A stretch of 64,000 nt of DNA from Carboxylicivirga agarovorans (GTDB taxonomy: Bacteria > Bacteroidota > Bacteroidia > Bacteroidales > Marinilabiliaceae). The DNA lies in the NCBI RefSeq assembly GCF_050589845.1, contig NZ_JBNGPA010000026.1:1-64000 (forward strand), in the 5' to 3' direction. The notes under the pieces were generated by a model, which saw only the letters and a list, made by a program, of their open reading frames with translations, searched no databases and was not told the origin of the DNA. The translations under genes and the position numbers were made by a program. Shown here in pieces: positions 27,700 to 37,455 of the stretch; positions within the stretch are counted from its first letter, which is position 1; each line of letters starts with the position of its first letter.

Positions 27700-27765
27700 A
27701 TGAAGAAAATAGTAAGCACAGGGCTTGTTATGCTGTTGTACCTGTTTTTTCTTTGCATAGAAAAC
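27700..27765 (+). pseudogene. truncated 5' end of an ompA-like gene
   Basis: The reading MKKIVSTGLVMLLYLFF matches the start of the intact ompA-like gene at 35793 (MKRIVSTMFVMLLLMAG), and the flanking bases align too. After about 20 codons the match stops at CCCGGGGCATCGC, a repeat family A word. The rest of the gene is missing, apparently replaced by repeat DNA. Confidence 0.75.
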
Positions 27766-27831
27766 CCGGGGCATCGCTTTTGGGTGTTCAGAAAGATCTC
27801 AAGGTTCACAATTATAGTAATTTGCAAGTTT

Positions 27832-27919
27832 GTAAATCAGCTTTCCTCCTTTCCAAGGAGGAGTGCTGATTTCCTTGATGTATAGATATATGCGTTTATA
27901 AAACTTCTTTTCGAACACT
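27832..27919 (+). repeat. dispersed hairpin repeat, family C
   Basis: An imperfect hairpin (GTAAATCAGCTTTCCTCCT, loop TTCC, AAGGAGGAGTGCTGATTT) is followed by the family C tail TATAAAACTTCTTTTCGAAC. Other copies are at 59-123 and 39596-39682. Confidence 0.75.
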
Positions 27920-27959
27920 CGTGTAAGATTAATCGATTAACTATCAGGCTGTAACTATC

Positions 27960-28653
27960 GGGGCGTGGTCAAAAAAAAGAAACGGTGGTTTTAAAAGAGG
28001 CAAAATATAGCACAAGCCAATGATATAAATAAAAAAAAAGATGAACCACGAATTACACGAATTGTGCAATCGCTACGCGATTACTTTGGCGCAGCCATAA
28101 TCCGCTTAATCCGTTTATCCCGATAGCCATTGGGGCGTGGTCAAAAAAAAGAAACGGTGGTTTAAAAAGAGGCAAAATATAACACAAGCCAATGATATAA
28201 ATAAAAAAAAAGATGAACCACGAATTACACGAATTGTGCAATCGCTACGCGATTACTTTGGCACAGCCAATAATCCGCTTAATCCGTGTACCCCGATAGC
28301 CATTGGGGCGTGGTCAAAAAAAAGAAACGGTGGTTTTAAAAGAGGCAAAATATAACACAAGCCAATGATTTAAATAAATAAAAAAAAGATGAACCACGAA
28401 TTACACGAATTGTGCAATCGCTACGCGATTACTTTGGCGCAGCCATAATCCGCTTAATCCGTGTACCCCGATAGCCATTGGGGCGTGGTAAAAAAAAGAA
28501 ACGGTGGTTTTAATAGAGGCAAAATATAGCACAAGCCAATGATATAAATAAAAAAAAAGATGAACCACGAATTACACGAATTGTGCAATCGCTACGCGAT
28601 TACTTTGGCGCAGCCAATAATCCGCTTAATCCGTTTACCCCAATAGCCATTGG
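27960..28653. repeat. four tandem copies of a 172-175-bp repeat, family D
   Basis: Units begin GGGGCGTGGTC at 27960, 28132, 28305 and 28480. Each contains an A-run, AAACGGTGG, ACAAGCCAATGAT, GAACCACGAATTACACG and the small palindrome AATCGC-TAC-GCGATT. Units differ by a few substitutions and A-run lengths. A degenerate fifth copy follows at about 28690-28850, and single copies lie at 39050-39215 and 39430-39588. ORFs inside are not gene-like. Confidence 0.9.
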
Positions 28654-29130
28654 AGAACAATGATTATTGACTGCACCATTTGATTATAGATACAACTAAT
28701 CGCTACGCGATTAGATAATCCGTGTAATTCGTGGTCAAAAGAAAAAAGAAAACGGTGGTTTCAAAAGAAGTAAAGTATAAGCAAAACACAGATTTAAATA
28801 AATATGAATATAAAACCAGAATTCTATGGATAATCCAAACAATTCCTCAATTTAGCAACTCGACGGTTCGACAATTCGACAAAGAGGCTATCGCGGGAGA
28901 GATGAGTTGATTAGTAATAAATCTGTAGAAGCAGGGTTTGCAAAACTGCGCCAGTGGTTTTGATATAGACTATTAGACGATAGGCAGTTCGACAGTTTAT
29001 CAGTTTAATCTTTCAACTTCTAAACTATTAAACTTATCAACTCAACACATCAACGCATTGAGAAAGCATATAAGTACCAATTAAACAGTGTTATAGCTGT
29101 GTTCTTAGCTGCTTCTGCACTTCTTTCAAC
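28654..29130. repeat. mixed repeat remnants between the two bspA loci
   Basis: The stretch holds a broken family D copy, with CCGTGTAATTCGTGGTC (the inverse of ACCACGAATTACACG in the intact unit), then short TCGACGGTTCGACAATTCGAC words and a family B block at 28975-29045. From about 29060 the sequence becomes alignable with 23260 onward, the leader of the first locus. No gene is seen. Confidence 0.6.
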
Positions 29131-29132
29131 TA

Positions 29133-29210
29133 CTAATAATTCCCATACGTATGGGGAAAAGGAGTATAAAAATTACTAATTATTAGTATACGAATTACTA
29201 ATAATTCCCA
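29133..29210. repeat. 22-bp-phased iterons (array 2)
   Basis: CTAATAATT/CTAATTATTAG cores start at 29133, 29176 and 29198, that is 43 and 22 bp apart, so the 22-bp phase of array 1 is kept with one base lost. The array occupies the same place relative to ORF A as array 1. Confidence 0.6.
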
Positions 29211-29252
29211 TATAAATCTCAAAAATAGCCTCCAACTTTGTAGCAGTGATTC

Positions 29253-29540
29253 TTGATTTCAAATCGATTAAAAGATAATAGATTGAATACTGCAACACAA
29301 CATATGAATTTATCCACTATGCGCTCGAGAATCGTTAATGCGGTGTTGCCTTATTTATACACCCAGGGTTGTGCTTGCATGAGTGCATCTTTTAGTAGGA
29401 CTAAATATCCTGCGAACACTATATATGCTTTTAAGCCGGCGGCAATTACTATTGCTGTCTGGCTTTTTTTGATGCCTGGTGCTGACCATGCAATCGGGCG
29501 GTTATATGTGCCGGGCAGCCTGTTACTGTTATCGCCTTAG
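29253..29540 (+). other. short ORF A, copy 2 (coding doubtful)
   Basis: A 95-codon ORF aligned without gaps to 23421-23786. It shares ATQHM, STMRS, KYPAN, AVW and FLMPGA-like words. Codon-position substitution pattern is flat, so a structural or regulatory leader is as likely as a protein. Confidence 0.3.
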
Positions 29541-29636
29541 TAAATATGAAAAGTTACAAAGGCAAGGAGTTGAAACATCAACAGTTCAAGCCACTATGAT
29601 ATGATATCTATTTACTAACTAATTAACATGTAAATC

Positions 29637-29822
29637 ATGGCTAAGAGAACTTTAAACCTCAGATTGCAGTCAAGCCTTATGACACCCGATCAAATTAACG
29701 ACAATGCACGGGTACCATATCAGCAGACTCTAAGCGATAAATGTTTTGCCAGGGATATGGACAGAAAACGGACCGCATTGCGGCCCGATGTCAAGGAGTA
29801 TTTTATTCCCGGGCGATCGTAA
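29637..29822 (+). other. short ORF B, copy 2 (coding doubtful)
   Basis: A 61-codon ORF starts MAKRTLNLRLQSSLMTP, matching ORF B copy 1 at its start only. It is Lys/Arg-rich and without a recognised domain. Confidence 0.3.
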
Positions 29823-29856
29823 TAAAATTCCCTGTAGCCTCTTGATATAAAGGGAG

Positions 29857-29876
29857 TGGCAGATTGGCGTCTGTCA
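29857..29876 (+). other. conserved hairpin after ORF B, copy 2
   Basis: GGCAGA-TTGGCG-TCTGTC is followed by AAAAA. The loop is identical to copy 1 at 24083-24102, and one G-C/A-T pair of the stem is replaced by a wobble. Confidence 0.45.
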
Positions 29877-30168
29877 AAAAGAGGCGATATACCCTGTAGC
29901 TGCACGGGCATAGTTATGAGTATCGTGAGGCAGAAGGGTACACTAATTATAAACACTTAAGTATTACTAAAATGAGCAGAAAAGTTACGATTTTATCCTC
30001 CTTTGCCGGTAGTGACTACAGTATAGCCTCATTGCAGTACAGAATACAAAGGGCTCAATATATTACTGATACCTCTCCCCCCACACTCACTATTCATTAG
30101 GCACCAAAGGGTGTCTTTTTCCCCGATTCACTTATAGGGGAGAGGTGTCAGATTTTACCCTTTCACTA

Positions 30169-30225
30169 CTAAATATTAGTATGAAAAATGCTGATTATTA
30201 GTAATCAAAATGCCAATAATTGGTA
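30169..30225. repeat. 22-bp iterons (array 3)
   Basis: Cores CTAAATATTAG, CTGATTATTAG and CCAATAATTGG start at 30169, 30191 and 30213, exactly 22 bp apart. The array ends about 190 bases before the bspA-like start at 30414. Confidence 0.7.
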
Positions 30226-30413
30226 TTTCCAGCTCAGGTATAGACACGATCTTTGTGTCGGTAATATTACCTGTGAAAAGGAAGAGCACTTATCATAAAA
30301 TCATTTGATCAATATGCTATTTAGGAAACAGCACTTTTACAGGGCAACTACTGCTCTGTATATGGTAATGAGGTGCCTAAATGATGTTTGTTAATTTTTT
30401 AATCATTATAAGC

Positions 30414-31967
30414 ATGAAACATTTAATTACACTAATCATTTTTGTTGCCATAGGGCTGATGTCAGCCCAGGCGCAATGGATTTTAACATCGGGAGATGTT
30501 GAAATGAGCGGTAATACAATTACCGCCTATGTCGGTACTAAAACCGATATTATTATTCCGGCAACCATTAACATTGATGGTAACGATGTTGAGGTAAAAG
30601 AAATCGGAGCCAATGCCTTTCAATCAAAAGGCTTAACCAAAGTAGTTTTATCGGACGGTATTACTACCTTAAATGGTTTTAGTTTTGCCGATAACGAAAT
30701 TACTGAGCTTACCCTGCCAACTACACTTGCAACTATAACAGGTGGTGATTTTAACAACAACAAAATTACTACTTTAAACGGTGCAGCATCGAAAGGTTTA
30801 ATTTATGCCCGTAACAGCGATGCTACAGTTGATGAGACCACCATTGTAAGTTATGGCGGCGATGCTACAACAGTTAACTTTATACCCGATGCTGTAACTA
30901 CCATTGGCGATAATGCATTTAGCCACACCCTGGTAGAGCATTTTACCATAGGCTCTAATGTAACTGCTTTGGGAGACAGGTCTTTTGATGAGTGCTCTAA
31001 CTTACAAACTATCAGCCTTACAAATGGTAAACTTACTGAGATTGGCCAATATGCCTTTCATAAAAGCCTGGGGCTAAATAGTGTTGAAATACCCAGTACC
31101 GTTACAACTTTAGGTGATGGTGTTTTTAGTTATAGCAGTCTTAAAGAAGCCACCTTTGAATCTGGTACTGACATAGAAGTACTGCCACAGCTTATGTTTG
31201 AAAATGCCGGTTCATTACAGCAATTTGAAGTACCTAATTCAGTCACTAAAATTGGTAATTATTGCTTTATGAGATCAGGTATAGAAGAGTTTACTTTTGA
31301 ATCATCGTCTAAGGTAGTGAGTATTGGCAGTCACTGTTTTCAAGAAACCGACCTTGGCGCAATAAGCATACCTGCATCGGTTACTACCATATACTCAGCG
31401 GCTTTTCAGGCATGTGAAAACTTAAGCTATGTTTCTTTTGATGAGGGCTCGCAGATTTCCACTTTTGGCAGTTATTTATTTAGAGATTGTACAATAAACA
31501 CGTTGGTATTTCCAGAGACGGTAAATGTTATGGGAACTGATTTTTTTGATGGAGCACACATCGAAAACCTGGTATTTATGTCAAACCCAGGCAGCATCAA
31601 CCCCAATGCATTTCGTAACAGCAATATAACCTTTGTTAACGGCATGCCTTTTGACAATGGCTTGTTGTTTCTTCACCGCGATGACAATGGCACTTTAGAT
31701 AAAACAAGAATTTCAGCCTATGTGGGTAGCGCAACCAAAATTAATTTTATTCCTGCTGAAGTAAAAACAATCAGTACAAATGCTTTTAAGGACAAAAACA
31801 TTAGTAGTGTAAGCATTCCTGCATCAGTAACCACCATTGAAGATGGTGCATTTGCGGATAATACAAGTTTATCAAGCCTTGAATTTGAATCCGGCTCATT
31901 GTTGCAAAGCATAGGAAGCAACGCTTTTGAAAATTGTTATTTCACAAGCCTCGAAATCCCGGCTTAG
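30414..31967 (+). CDS. BspA-like LRR protein, 5' part of an interrupted gene
   Basis: The start MKHLITLIIF at 30414 gives a signal peptide ending SAQAQ; an in-frame ATG 33 bases earlier adds a non-signal extension. The 517-residue product consists of LRR_5 repeats (about 60-510) and stops at TAG 31965-31967 in the middle of a repeat: IPA-stop-VQEIGSEAFKG, where sibling repeats have IPASVTTI. The frame stays open for another 3.7 kb with no frameshift. A single change TCG to TAG would explain it. As it stands the product would be exported but lack the T9SS sorting domain, so it would not be surface-anchored. Confidence 0.8.
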   Translation: MKHLITLIIFVAIGLMSAQAQWILTSGDVEMSGNTITAYVGTKTDIIIPATINIDGNDVEVKEIGANAFQSKGLTKVVLSDGITTLNGFSFADNEITELTLPTTLATITGGDFNNNKITTLNGAASKGLIYARNSDATVDETTIVSYGGDATTVNFIPDAVTTIGDNAFSHTLVEHFTIGSNVTALGDRSFDECSNLQTISLTNGKLTEIGQYAFHKSLGLNSVEIPSTVTTLGDGVFSYSSLKEATFESGTDIEVLPQLMFENAGSLQQFEVPNSVTKIGNYCFMRSGIEEFTFESSSKVVSIGSHCFQETDLGAISIPASVTTIYSAAFQACENLSYVSFDEGSQISTFGSYLFRDCTINTLVFPETVNVMGTDFFDGAHIENLVFMSNPGSINPNAFRNSNITFVNGMPFDNGLLFLHRDDNGTLDKTRISAYVGSATKINFIPAEVKTISTNAFKDKNISSVSIPASVTTIEDGAFADNTSLSSLEFESGSLLQSIGSNAFENCYFTSLEIPA

Positions 31968-34900
31968 GTACAGGAAATTGGTTCAGAAGCTTTTAAAGGG
32001 TGTAGTATATTAAACAATGTCTCTTTTAAAACGGGAGCGGTGTTAAGAACACTGGAAGCTTCTGTTTTTGAGAGTTGTAACATTATAGACATTGAAATTC
32101 CCAATTCGGTAAACTCCATCGAATCCAAAGCATTCTTTAATAATAAGAACTTAAATCCGGTTACTTTGCCGACTAATGTTTCCGGTTATGATACTAACAC
32201 TAACACAGTAAGCTGGGAAAATGGTAATGGAGAAGCAGCCGAAGATATTAAAATTACAAGTGCTGAAAGCTCTTATTCGGTAAGTGAAGCTGTAAACACC
32301 TGCACCGTTACTTTTGAAGACTGGAATGGTACTGATTTAATGACAGCTCAAACAGTTAATTACGGAGAAGCTGCCGCAGCGCCAACTACCGATCCTACAC
32401 GAACAGGTTACACCTTTACAGGCTGGGACACAGAGTTTGACTATGTAACTAAAAATTTAACAGTAACAGCACAATATACCGAAGGTTATACAGTCAGCTT
32501 TTTTGATTGGGATAACTCTGTATTAAAAACAGAATTTGTTGAAAGTGGTAGTGCCACTGCTCCCGCTGAACCAATAAGAGAGGGCTATGATTTTGATGCC
32601 TGGGATGTTGTCTTTACCAACGTTACAGCAGATTTAAGCGTAAAAGCACAGTATACCTTTGCCGAGTATGATATTGCTTTTGACAGTAATGGGGGAAGTG
32701 ATGTTGCTAATGTAAAGTATCAAATTGATTCACCAACTTCAATTTTACCAATACCAACAAAAGATGGTTATGCATTTGATGGATGGTATACCGACAATAC
32801 AACATTTACCGATTTGGTTGATGCTTTAGGAGACAGGACAGGCGATTTACAATTGTATGCCTTGTGGAAAGACTCTGATGAAAATGGTTTGGTTTACGCC
32901 TCTGATGCCAAAGAAACCGTTATTGATTATATAGGTACTGCCAGGGTAATCGACTTTATTCCCAATACTGTAACAAGCATTGATGATAAGGCCTTTTTAA
33001 ATAAGAACTTAAGCGAAGTAACTATTCCTGCATCGGTTACTTCTATAGGAGCCCGGGCATTTTATAACAACCTGTCAATGACAAGCATTAGCTTTGAGTC
33101 CGGTTCGTTATTAGAGAATATTGGTAGTGAAGCATTTAGGGCTACAGCTCTTACTGCTGTTGTAATACCTGAAAAAGTGGTTAATATTGGTGCATCGGCA
33201 TTTTACGAAATTAGCACTTTAGCAAGCTTAACATTTGAACCAAACTCATCGCTTACATCAATAGGTTCAAACGCTTTTAAAGGCACTGCTATTACATCTC
33301 TTGAAGTTCCTAAGTCAGTCATTACAATAGAAGGTTATGCGTTTTATTCGGCAAATGCTTTAGAGGAGTTAACATTTGAAGATGAGTCATCGCTTACATC
33401 AATAGGTACAAACGCTTTTAGAGGTACAGCAATTACATCACTTGAGGTTCCAAAGTCAGTTATTACTATAGAAGATCGTGCATTTATTATAAGCTCTTTA
33501 ACGGCGTTAACATTTGAATCAGTTTCAAGCCTTGAAACTATAAAGGAGTATGCATTTTACACCTGTGACATTAAAACCTTGCAACTACCTGCTTCATTAA
33601 AGACTATTGGTCAATATGCTTTTATGGGAAATAGCAAAATGACAAGCCTTACATTTGAAGGTGAATCGTCACTTGAATCGATAGCATATAAAGCATTTTA
33701 TGGCTGTAAAATAAGTTCATTGGAACTACCTACTTCATTAAGGACCTTGGGAAAGGAGGCTTTTAGGTATAATAACAGTATAAAAAGCCTGACATTTAAA
33801 GACAACAAATCGTTACTTGAAGCTATACCTGAACGAGCATTTACTAACGAGCCTATTGAAGGAGAACTTATAATACCTGCGTCGGTTACAGAAATTGGTG
33901 ATGCTGCCTTTCAGGGTACAACAATTACAAGCCTGAAATTTGAAGATGAGTCATCGCTTAAAACAATAGGAAACTCAGCTTTTAGAAGTACTACTATTAC
34001 ATCACTTAAGGTTCCAAAGTCAGTCATTACAATAGAAGGTTATGCGTTTGAGGGTACAACTACTTTAGAGAACTTAGAATTCGAGTCAGAATCAAACCTT
34101 GAAACTATAAAGGAGTATGCATTTTATAATTGCGATATTGGTTCATTGCAACTACCTGCTTCATTAAAGACTATTGGTCATGATGCTTTTAGGGTAAATA
34201 ACAGTATGACAAGCCTGACATTTAAAGGTGAATCATCGCTTACATCAATAGGTTCAAACGCTTTTAGAGGTATAGCAATTACATCACTTGAGGTTCCAGA
34301 GTCAGTTATTACTATAGAAGATCGTGCATTTTATGACATTTCAACTCTTACCAGCTTAATATTTAAGGGTAGCTCTTCACTTCAAACAATCGAGGAATAT
34401 ACCTTTGGAAAAGCAGGTATTACTGAAGTAGATATACCATTATCTGTTAAAGTAATTGTGAGTTTAGCATTTGATGGTTGCTCCCAACTGAGTAATGTAA
34501 CTTTAAACAATGGTGGTTTAATAAGAAGCATTGGAGCCAATGCATTTGCAGCTTGTCCAAGTCTAAGCGATGTTGATTTGCCAAGCAATGTGGCAGGATA
34601 CACAGGAACGGTAACCTGGTCAGATAATGATAATGTTGAAGCTACTCAAATTACAAATACAGCAAAATCTTATGCCATAACAAGTACCATCAACACTTTA
34701 GAAGTAACGTTTAAAAACAGTGATGGCAGTGTGTTAAAAACTGAGACTGTAGACTATGCAGGAGCCGCAACAGCACCTGTTGCTTCAATTGGAGATGGTT
34801 ATACCTTTACCGGCTGGGATAAGGAATTTGATAATGTAACCGCAGATTTAACAGTTACCGCACAATACACAGCCAGTACTTATACAGTTACTTTTAATAA

Positions 34901-35723
34901 TGATGATGGAAGCGAGTTAAAGAGCGAAACAGTTACGCATGGTTCAGGGGCCACGGCACCTCTTGCAGATCCAACTTCAACAATAGCAGATTATTTCTCT
35001 TTTACAGGCTGGAATTTAGCATTCGATAATGTCCTGTCTGATATGATTATAACAGCACAGTATACCATCAACACTTATACTGTAAAATTCTTAGATGATG
35101 ATGGTAATACAATAGGAGACGCACAGACAATTGAGCATGGTAAAGCAGCTACCGTCCCTGAAGATCCTGATAAAACGGGTCATACTTTTACTGGTTGGTT
35201 TGATACTAATGGTCAAAAGGTAACTGACTTTACTAATATTACAGCTACGCTGACGGTTAAAGCCAGGTATAGCATCAATACGTATACGGTTACCTTCTTA
35301 GATGAAAATGGTAACATATATGGGCAGCCTCAAACTGTTAATTATAATGAAGATGCAACACGTCCAGCAGATCCTTCTAAGACCAATTTTACTTTTGCAG
35401 GTTGGTTTGATGCTAATGATACACAAGTAACTGATTTTACTAATATTACAGCTGACCTGACAGTAAAGGCTAAGTTTACTAAGGCTACTAACCTTGACCA
35501 TGAGCAGGGTTTGGCAATAAAAGTTTATCCAAACCCTGCTATTTCTCACTTTACCATTGAAGGGGCAGAGAATAGCACCTTAATGCTGTATAATGTTAGT
35601 GGTCGATTGGTAAAACAAGTAGAGAACTTGTCAAATACTCATACCATTCAAATCAATGACTTGCCTAAGGGAATTTACATTGTCAAGGCAGGTGGTTTCA
35701 CAAAACGACTTTTAGTTAAATAA
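31968..35723 (+). pseudogene. BspA-like LRR protein, 3' part of the interrupted gene
   Basis: This continues the frame of 30414-31967; the first internal ATG is at 32040, with no signal peptide, so separate export is unlikely. It encodes LRR_5 repeats, three Listeria-Bacteroides repeats (CTVTFEDW, YTVSFFDW, YDIAFDSNGG), a second long LRR block with near-identical units (ITSLEVPKSVITIE three times), four more Listeria-Bacteroides repeats (YTVKFLDDDGN type), and the sorting domain VYPNPAISHFTIEG...LPKGIYIVKAGGFT. Without the TAG the protein would be 1769 residues. The absence of any other lesion suggests the stop is recent, is read through, or is a sequencing error. Confidence 0.75.
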
Positions 35724-35740
35724 TTGTTTCACATGTGCAT

Positions 35741-35771
35741 GAGGGGTGGCACGCCAATGGTGCTGCCCCTC
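35741..35771 (+). promoter_or_regulatory. conserved hairpin between bspA and ompA-like gene
   Basis: A 12-bp stem, GAGGGGTGGCAC with GTGCTGCCCCTC, two wobbles, loop GCCAATG, begins 17 bases after the bspA stop and ends 21 bases before the ompA-like start. There is no T tract. The paralogous hairpin is at 27653-27677. Confidence 0.55.
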
Positions 35772-35792
35772 GTATTAAATCAGTATAGGATG

Positions 35793-37139
35793 ATGAAGAG
35801 AATAGTAAGTACAATGTTTGTTATGCTGTTGCTTATGGCAGGCAGTAATGCGCAAACACCCGATAGTAAATGGGGAATAGGAGTTTATGGAGGTGCTAAC
35901 CAATACAGCGGAGACTTTGGAAATGGCTTTTACCGTTTCGACCAGCCATTTTATGGTTTCGTGGGTTTATCTGTTGCCCGGAATATTACCCAACACTGGG
36001 ACGCCGAGTTTAATACAACCTATGGCGAAATAGGGCATGTTGAAGAACGGGAGCTTTACACCAACCGCTTTTTGCATCGCATGTTTCAATTCAATTTCGT
36101 AGCCAAATACAACTTTTTTAAATATGACAATGTAAGGCTGCGTCCATTTGTATTTGCCGGTATGGGTTACGCATCTTTTGATGCCAGACGTTACGACCGT
36201 TTCTACGATAATTTTACAATACCAGTCGGTGCCGGACTGAATATTAAAGTATCGCCAACGCTAAGTGTGGTGGTGAAAGAAACATTCATTATCCCCGACG
36301 GTGATAATATTGAAATGGTCAATAATGGTCCCACAGATGTTTACCTGCAACATTCGGTGGGTATTGTGTTTAATATTGGCCGCAGAGATAAGGATAAAGA
36401 TGGCGTAGCAGACCGTTTAGACCGTTGCCCTCAAATAAAGGGATCTAAAGCAACGCTTGGCTGCCCCGATTCCGATGGCGACGGCATAGCTGATGACGAA
36501 GATTCCTGCCCCGATCAGAAAGGACCCAAAGAGACACATGGCTGCCCCGACCTGGATGGCGACGGGGTTCCTGATCATCTTGATCAGTGCTCTACCCGCA
36601 AAGGTCCTGCAGCAACCAACGGCTGTCCCGATACCGATGGTGATGGGATACCTGATCACCAGGATAAATGTCCTCAGCAGAAAGGGCCACAGGTAACACA
36701 TGGTTGCCCCGATTCCGATGGCGATGGTTTAGCGGACCACGAGGATAGATGTCCCCAGGAAAAAGGGTCACGAACAAACGGAGGATGCCCTGAAGTAAGC
36801 ATTGTTCTTGACAAAGATTATACGATCAGCTTCCAGACGGGGAGTTCAGATTTTACAGCGGACTCCTACAAAACCATTGACAGTGCAATTGATTTTATGA
36901 AGAGACAAGCAAAAACCCAGGTGGTGATTGAAGGTCATGCCGATAGCAAAGGAAGCATTGCTGTTAATAAGCGTTTGTCGCAAAAGAGAGCAGATGCTGT
37001 ACGTAATTATATCATTAGCAAAGGCATTAGTGCTCACCGCATCACTGCCATTGGTAAAGGAAGCTCAATGCCCGTGGCCACCAACGACACTGCCGAAGGA
37101 AGAGCTGAAAACCGAAGAGCCGTTTTAAGAGTGAAATAA
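35793..37139 (+). CDS. OmpA-family outer-membrane protein with TSP type-3 repeats
   Basis: The start MKRIVSTMFVMLLLMAGSNAQ at 35793 gives a signal peptide. The 448-residue protein has an eight-stranded OmpA-like barrel (about 25-195). Five calcium-binding thrombospondin type-3 repeats follow (about 205-345, DSDGDGIADDEDSCP type with GCPD spacers), then an OmpA peptidoglycan-binding domain (about 360-448) with EGHADSKGS and RADAVRNYI and the ending GRAENRRAVLRVK. It anchors the outer membrane to the wall. It follows the bspA-like gene by 69 bases with a conserved hairpin between, so the two are probably co-transcribed. Porphyromonas-type homologues act in motility or secretion complexes, but that role is not shown here. 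Confidence 0.9.
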   Translation: MKRIVSTMFVMLLLMAGSNAQTPDSKWGIGVYGGANQYSGDFGNGFYRFDQPFYGFVGLSVARNITQHWDAEFNTTYGEIGHVEERELYTNRFLHRMFQFNFVAKYNFFKYDNVRLRPFVFAGMGYASFDARRYDRFYDNFTIPVGAGLNIKVSPTLSVVVKETFIIPDGDNIEMVNNGPTDVYLQHSVGIVFNIGRRDKDKDGVADRLDRCPQIKGSKATLGCPDSDGDGIADDEDSCPDQKGPKETHGCPDLDGDGVPDHLDQCSTRKGPAATNGCPDTDGDGIPDHQDKCPQQKGPQVTHGCPDSDGDGLADHEDRCPQEKGSRTNGGCPEVSIVLDKDYTISFQTGSSDFTADSYKTIDSAIDFMKRQAKTQVVIEGHADSKGSIAVNKRLSQKRADAVRNYIISKGISAHRITAIGKGSSMPVATNDTAEGRAENRRAVLRVK

Positions 37140-37193
37140 AAGCAGTATTTAGTTTATATTCCAAGTTCTTGGATTAGCCCTGTTAATCTGAGT

Positions 37194-37350
37194 GAGAGGA
37201 TGTCCGAAAATAAAGTTTCACGCTAAGAACGCTAAGAATCTCGCAGAGGCCGCAAAGTGTAAGATGTTACTTTTCAAAACTTTGCGTTCTTTGCGATTGT
37301 TTTACTTTGCGCATTTGGCGAGAAATGTTAATGTTTTTGTACACCCTCTT
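37194..37350. mobile_element. MITE-like element, second copy
   Basis: The left end GAGAGGATGTCCGAAAAT and the right end GTTTTTGTACACCCTCT are imperfect inverted repeats. The interior is made of CGCTAAGAACGCTAAG on the left and TTTGCGTTCTTTGCG on the right. It resembles 560-691. It fills most of the 37140-37455 gap, which has no gene. Confidence 0.45.
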
Positions 37351-37455
37351 TTTTTATTTCCAGACACAGCTATCGAATGACCATGGGGGATTATTAGCTT
37401 TGCTAATTACACATCGTTACCTATTACTCTATCGACCTGTTAATTTTTCAACTGA

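Noticed and set aside
27634..27885. 83-codon ORF after the first bspA gene
   Set aside because: Its middle is the truncated ompA start and its end reads into repeat families A and C, so it is a chance fusion, not a gene.
28137..28355. 72-codon ORF in the 174-bp tandem repeat
   Set aside because: Its protein is only the translated repeat unit, and unit lengths of 172, 173 and 175 shift the frame between copies.
27960..28653. CRISPR array
   Set aside because: The whole 174-bp unit is repeated without unique spacers, and no cas gene is present.
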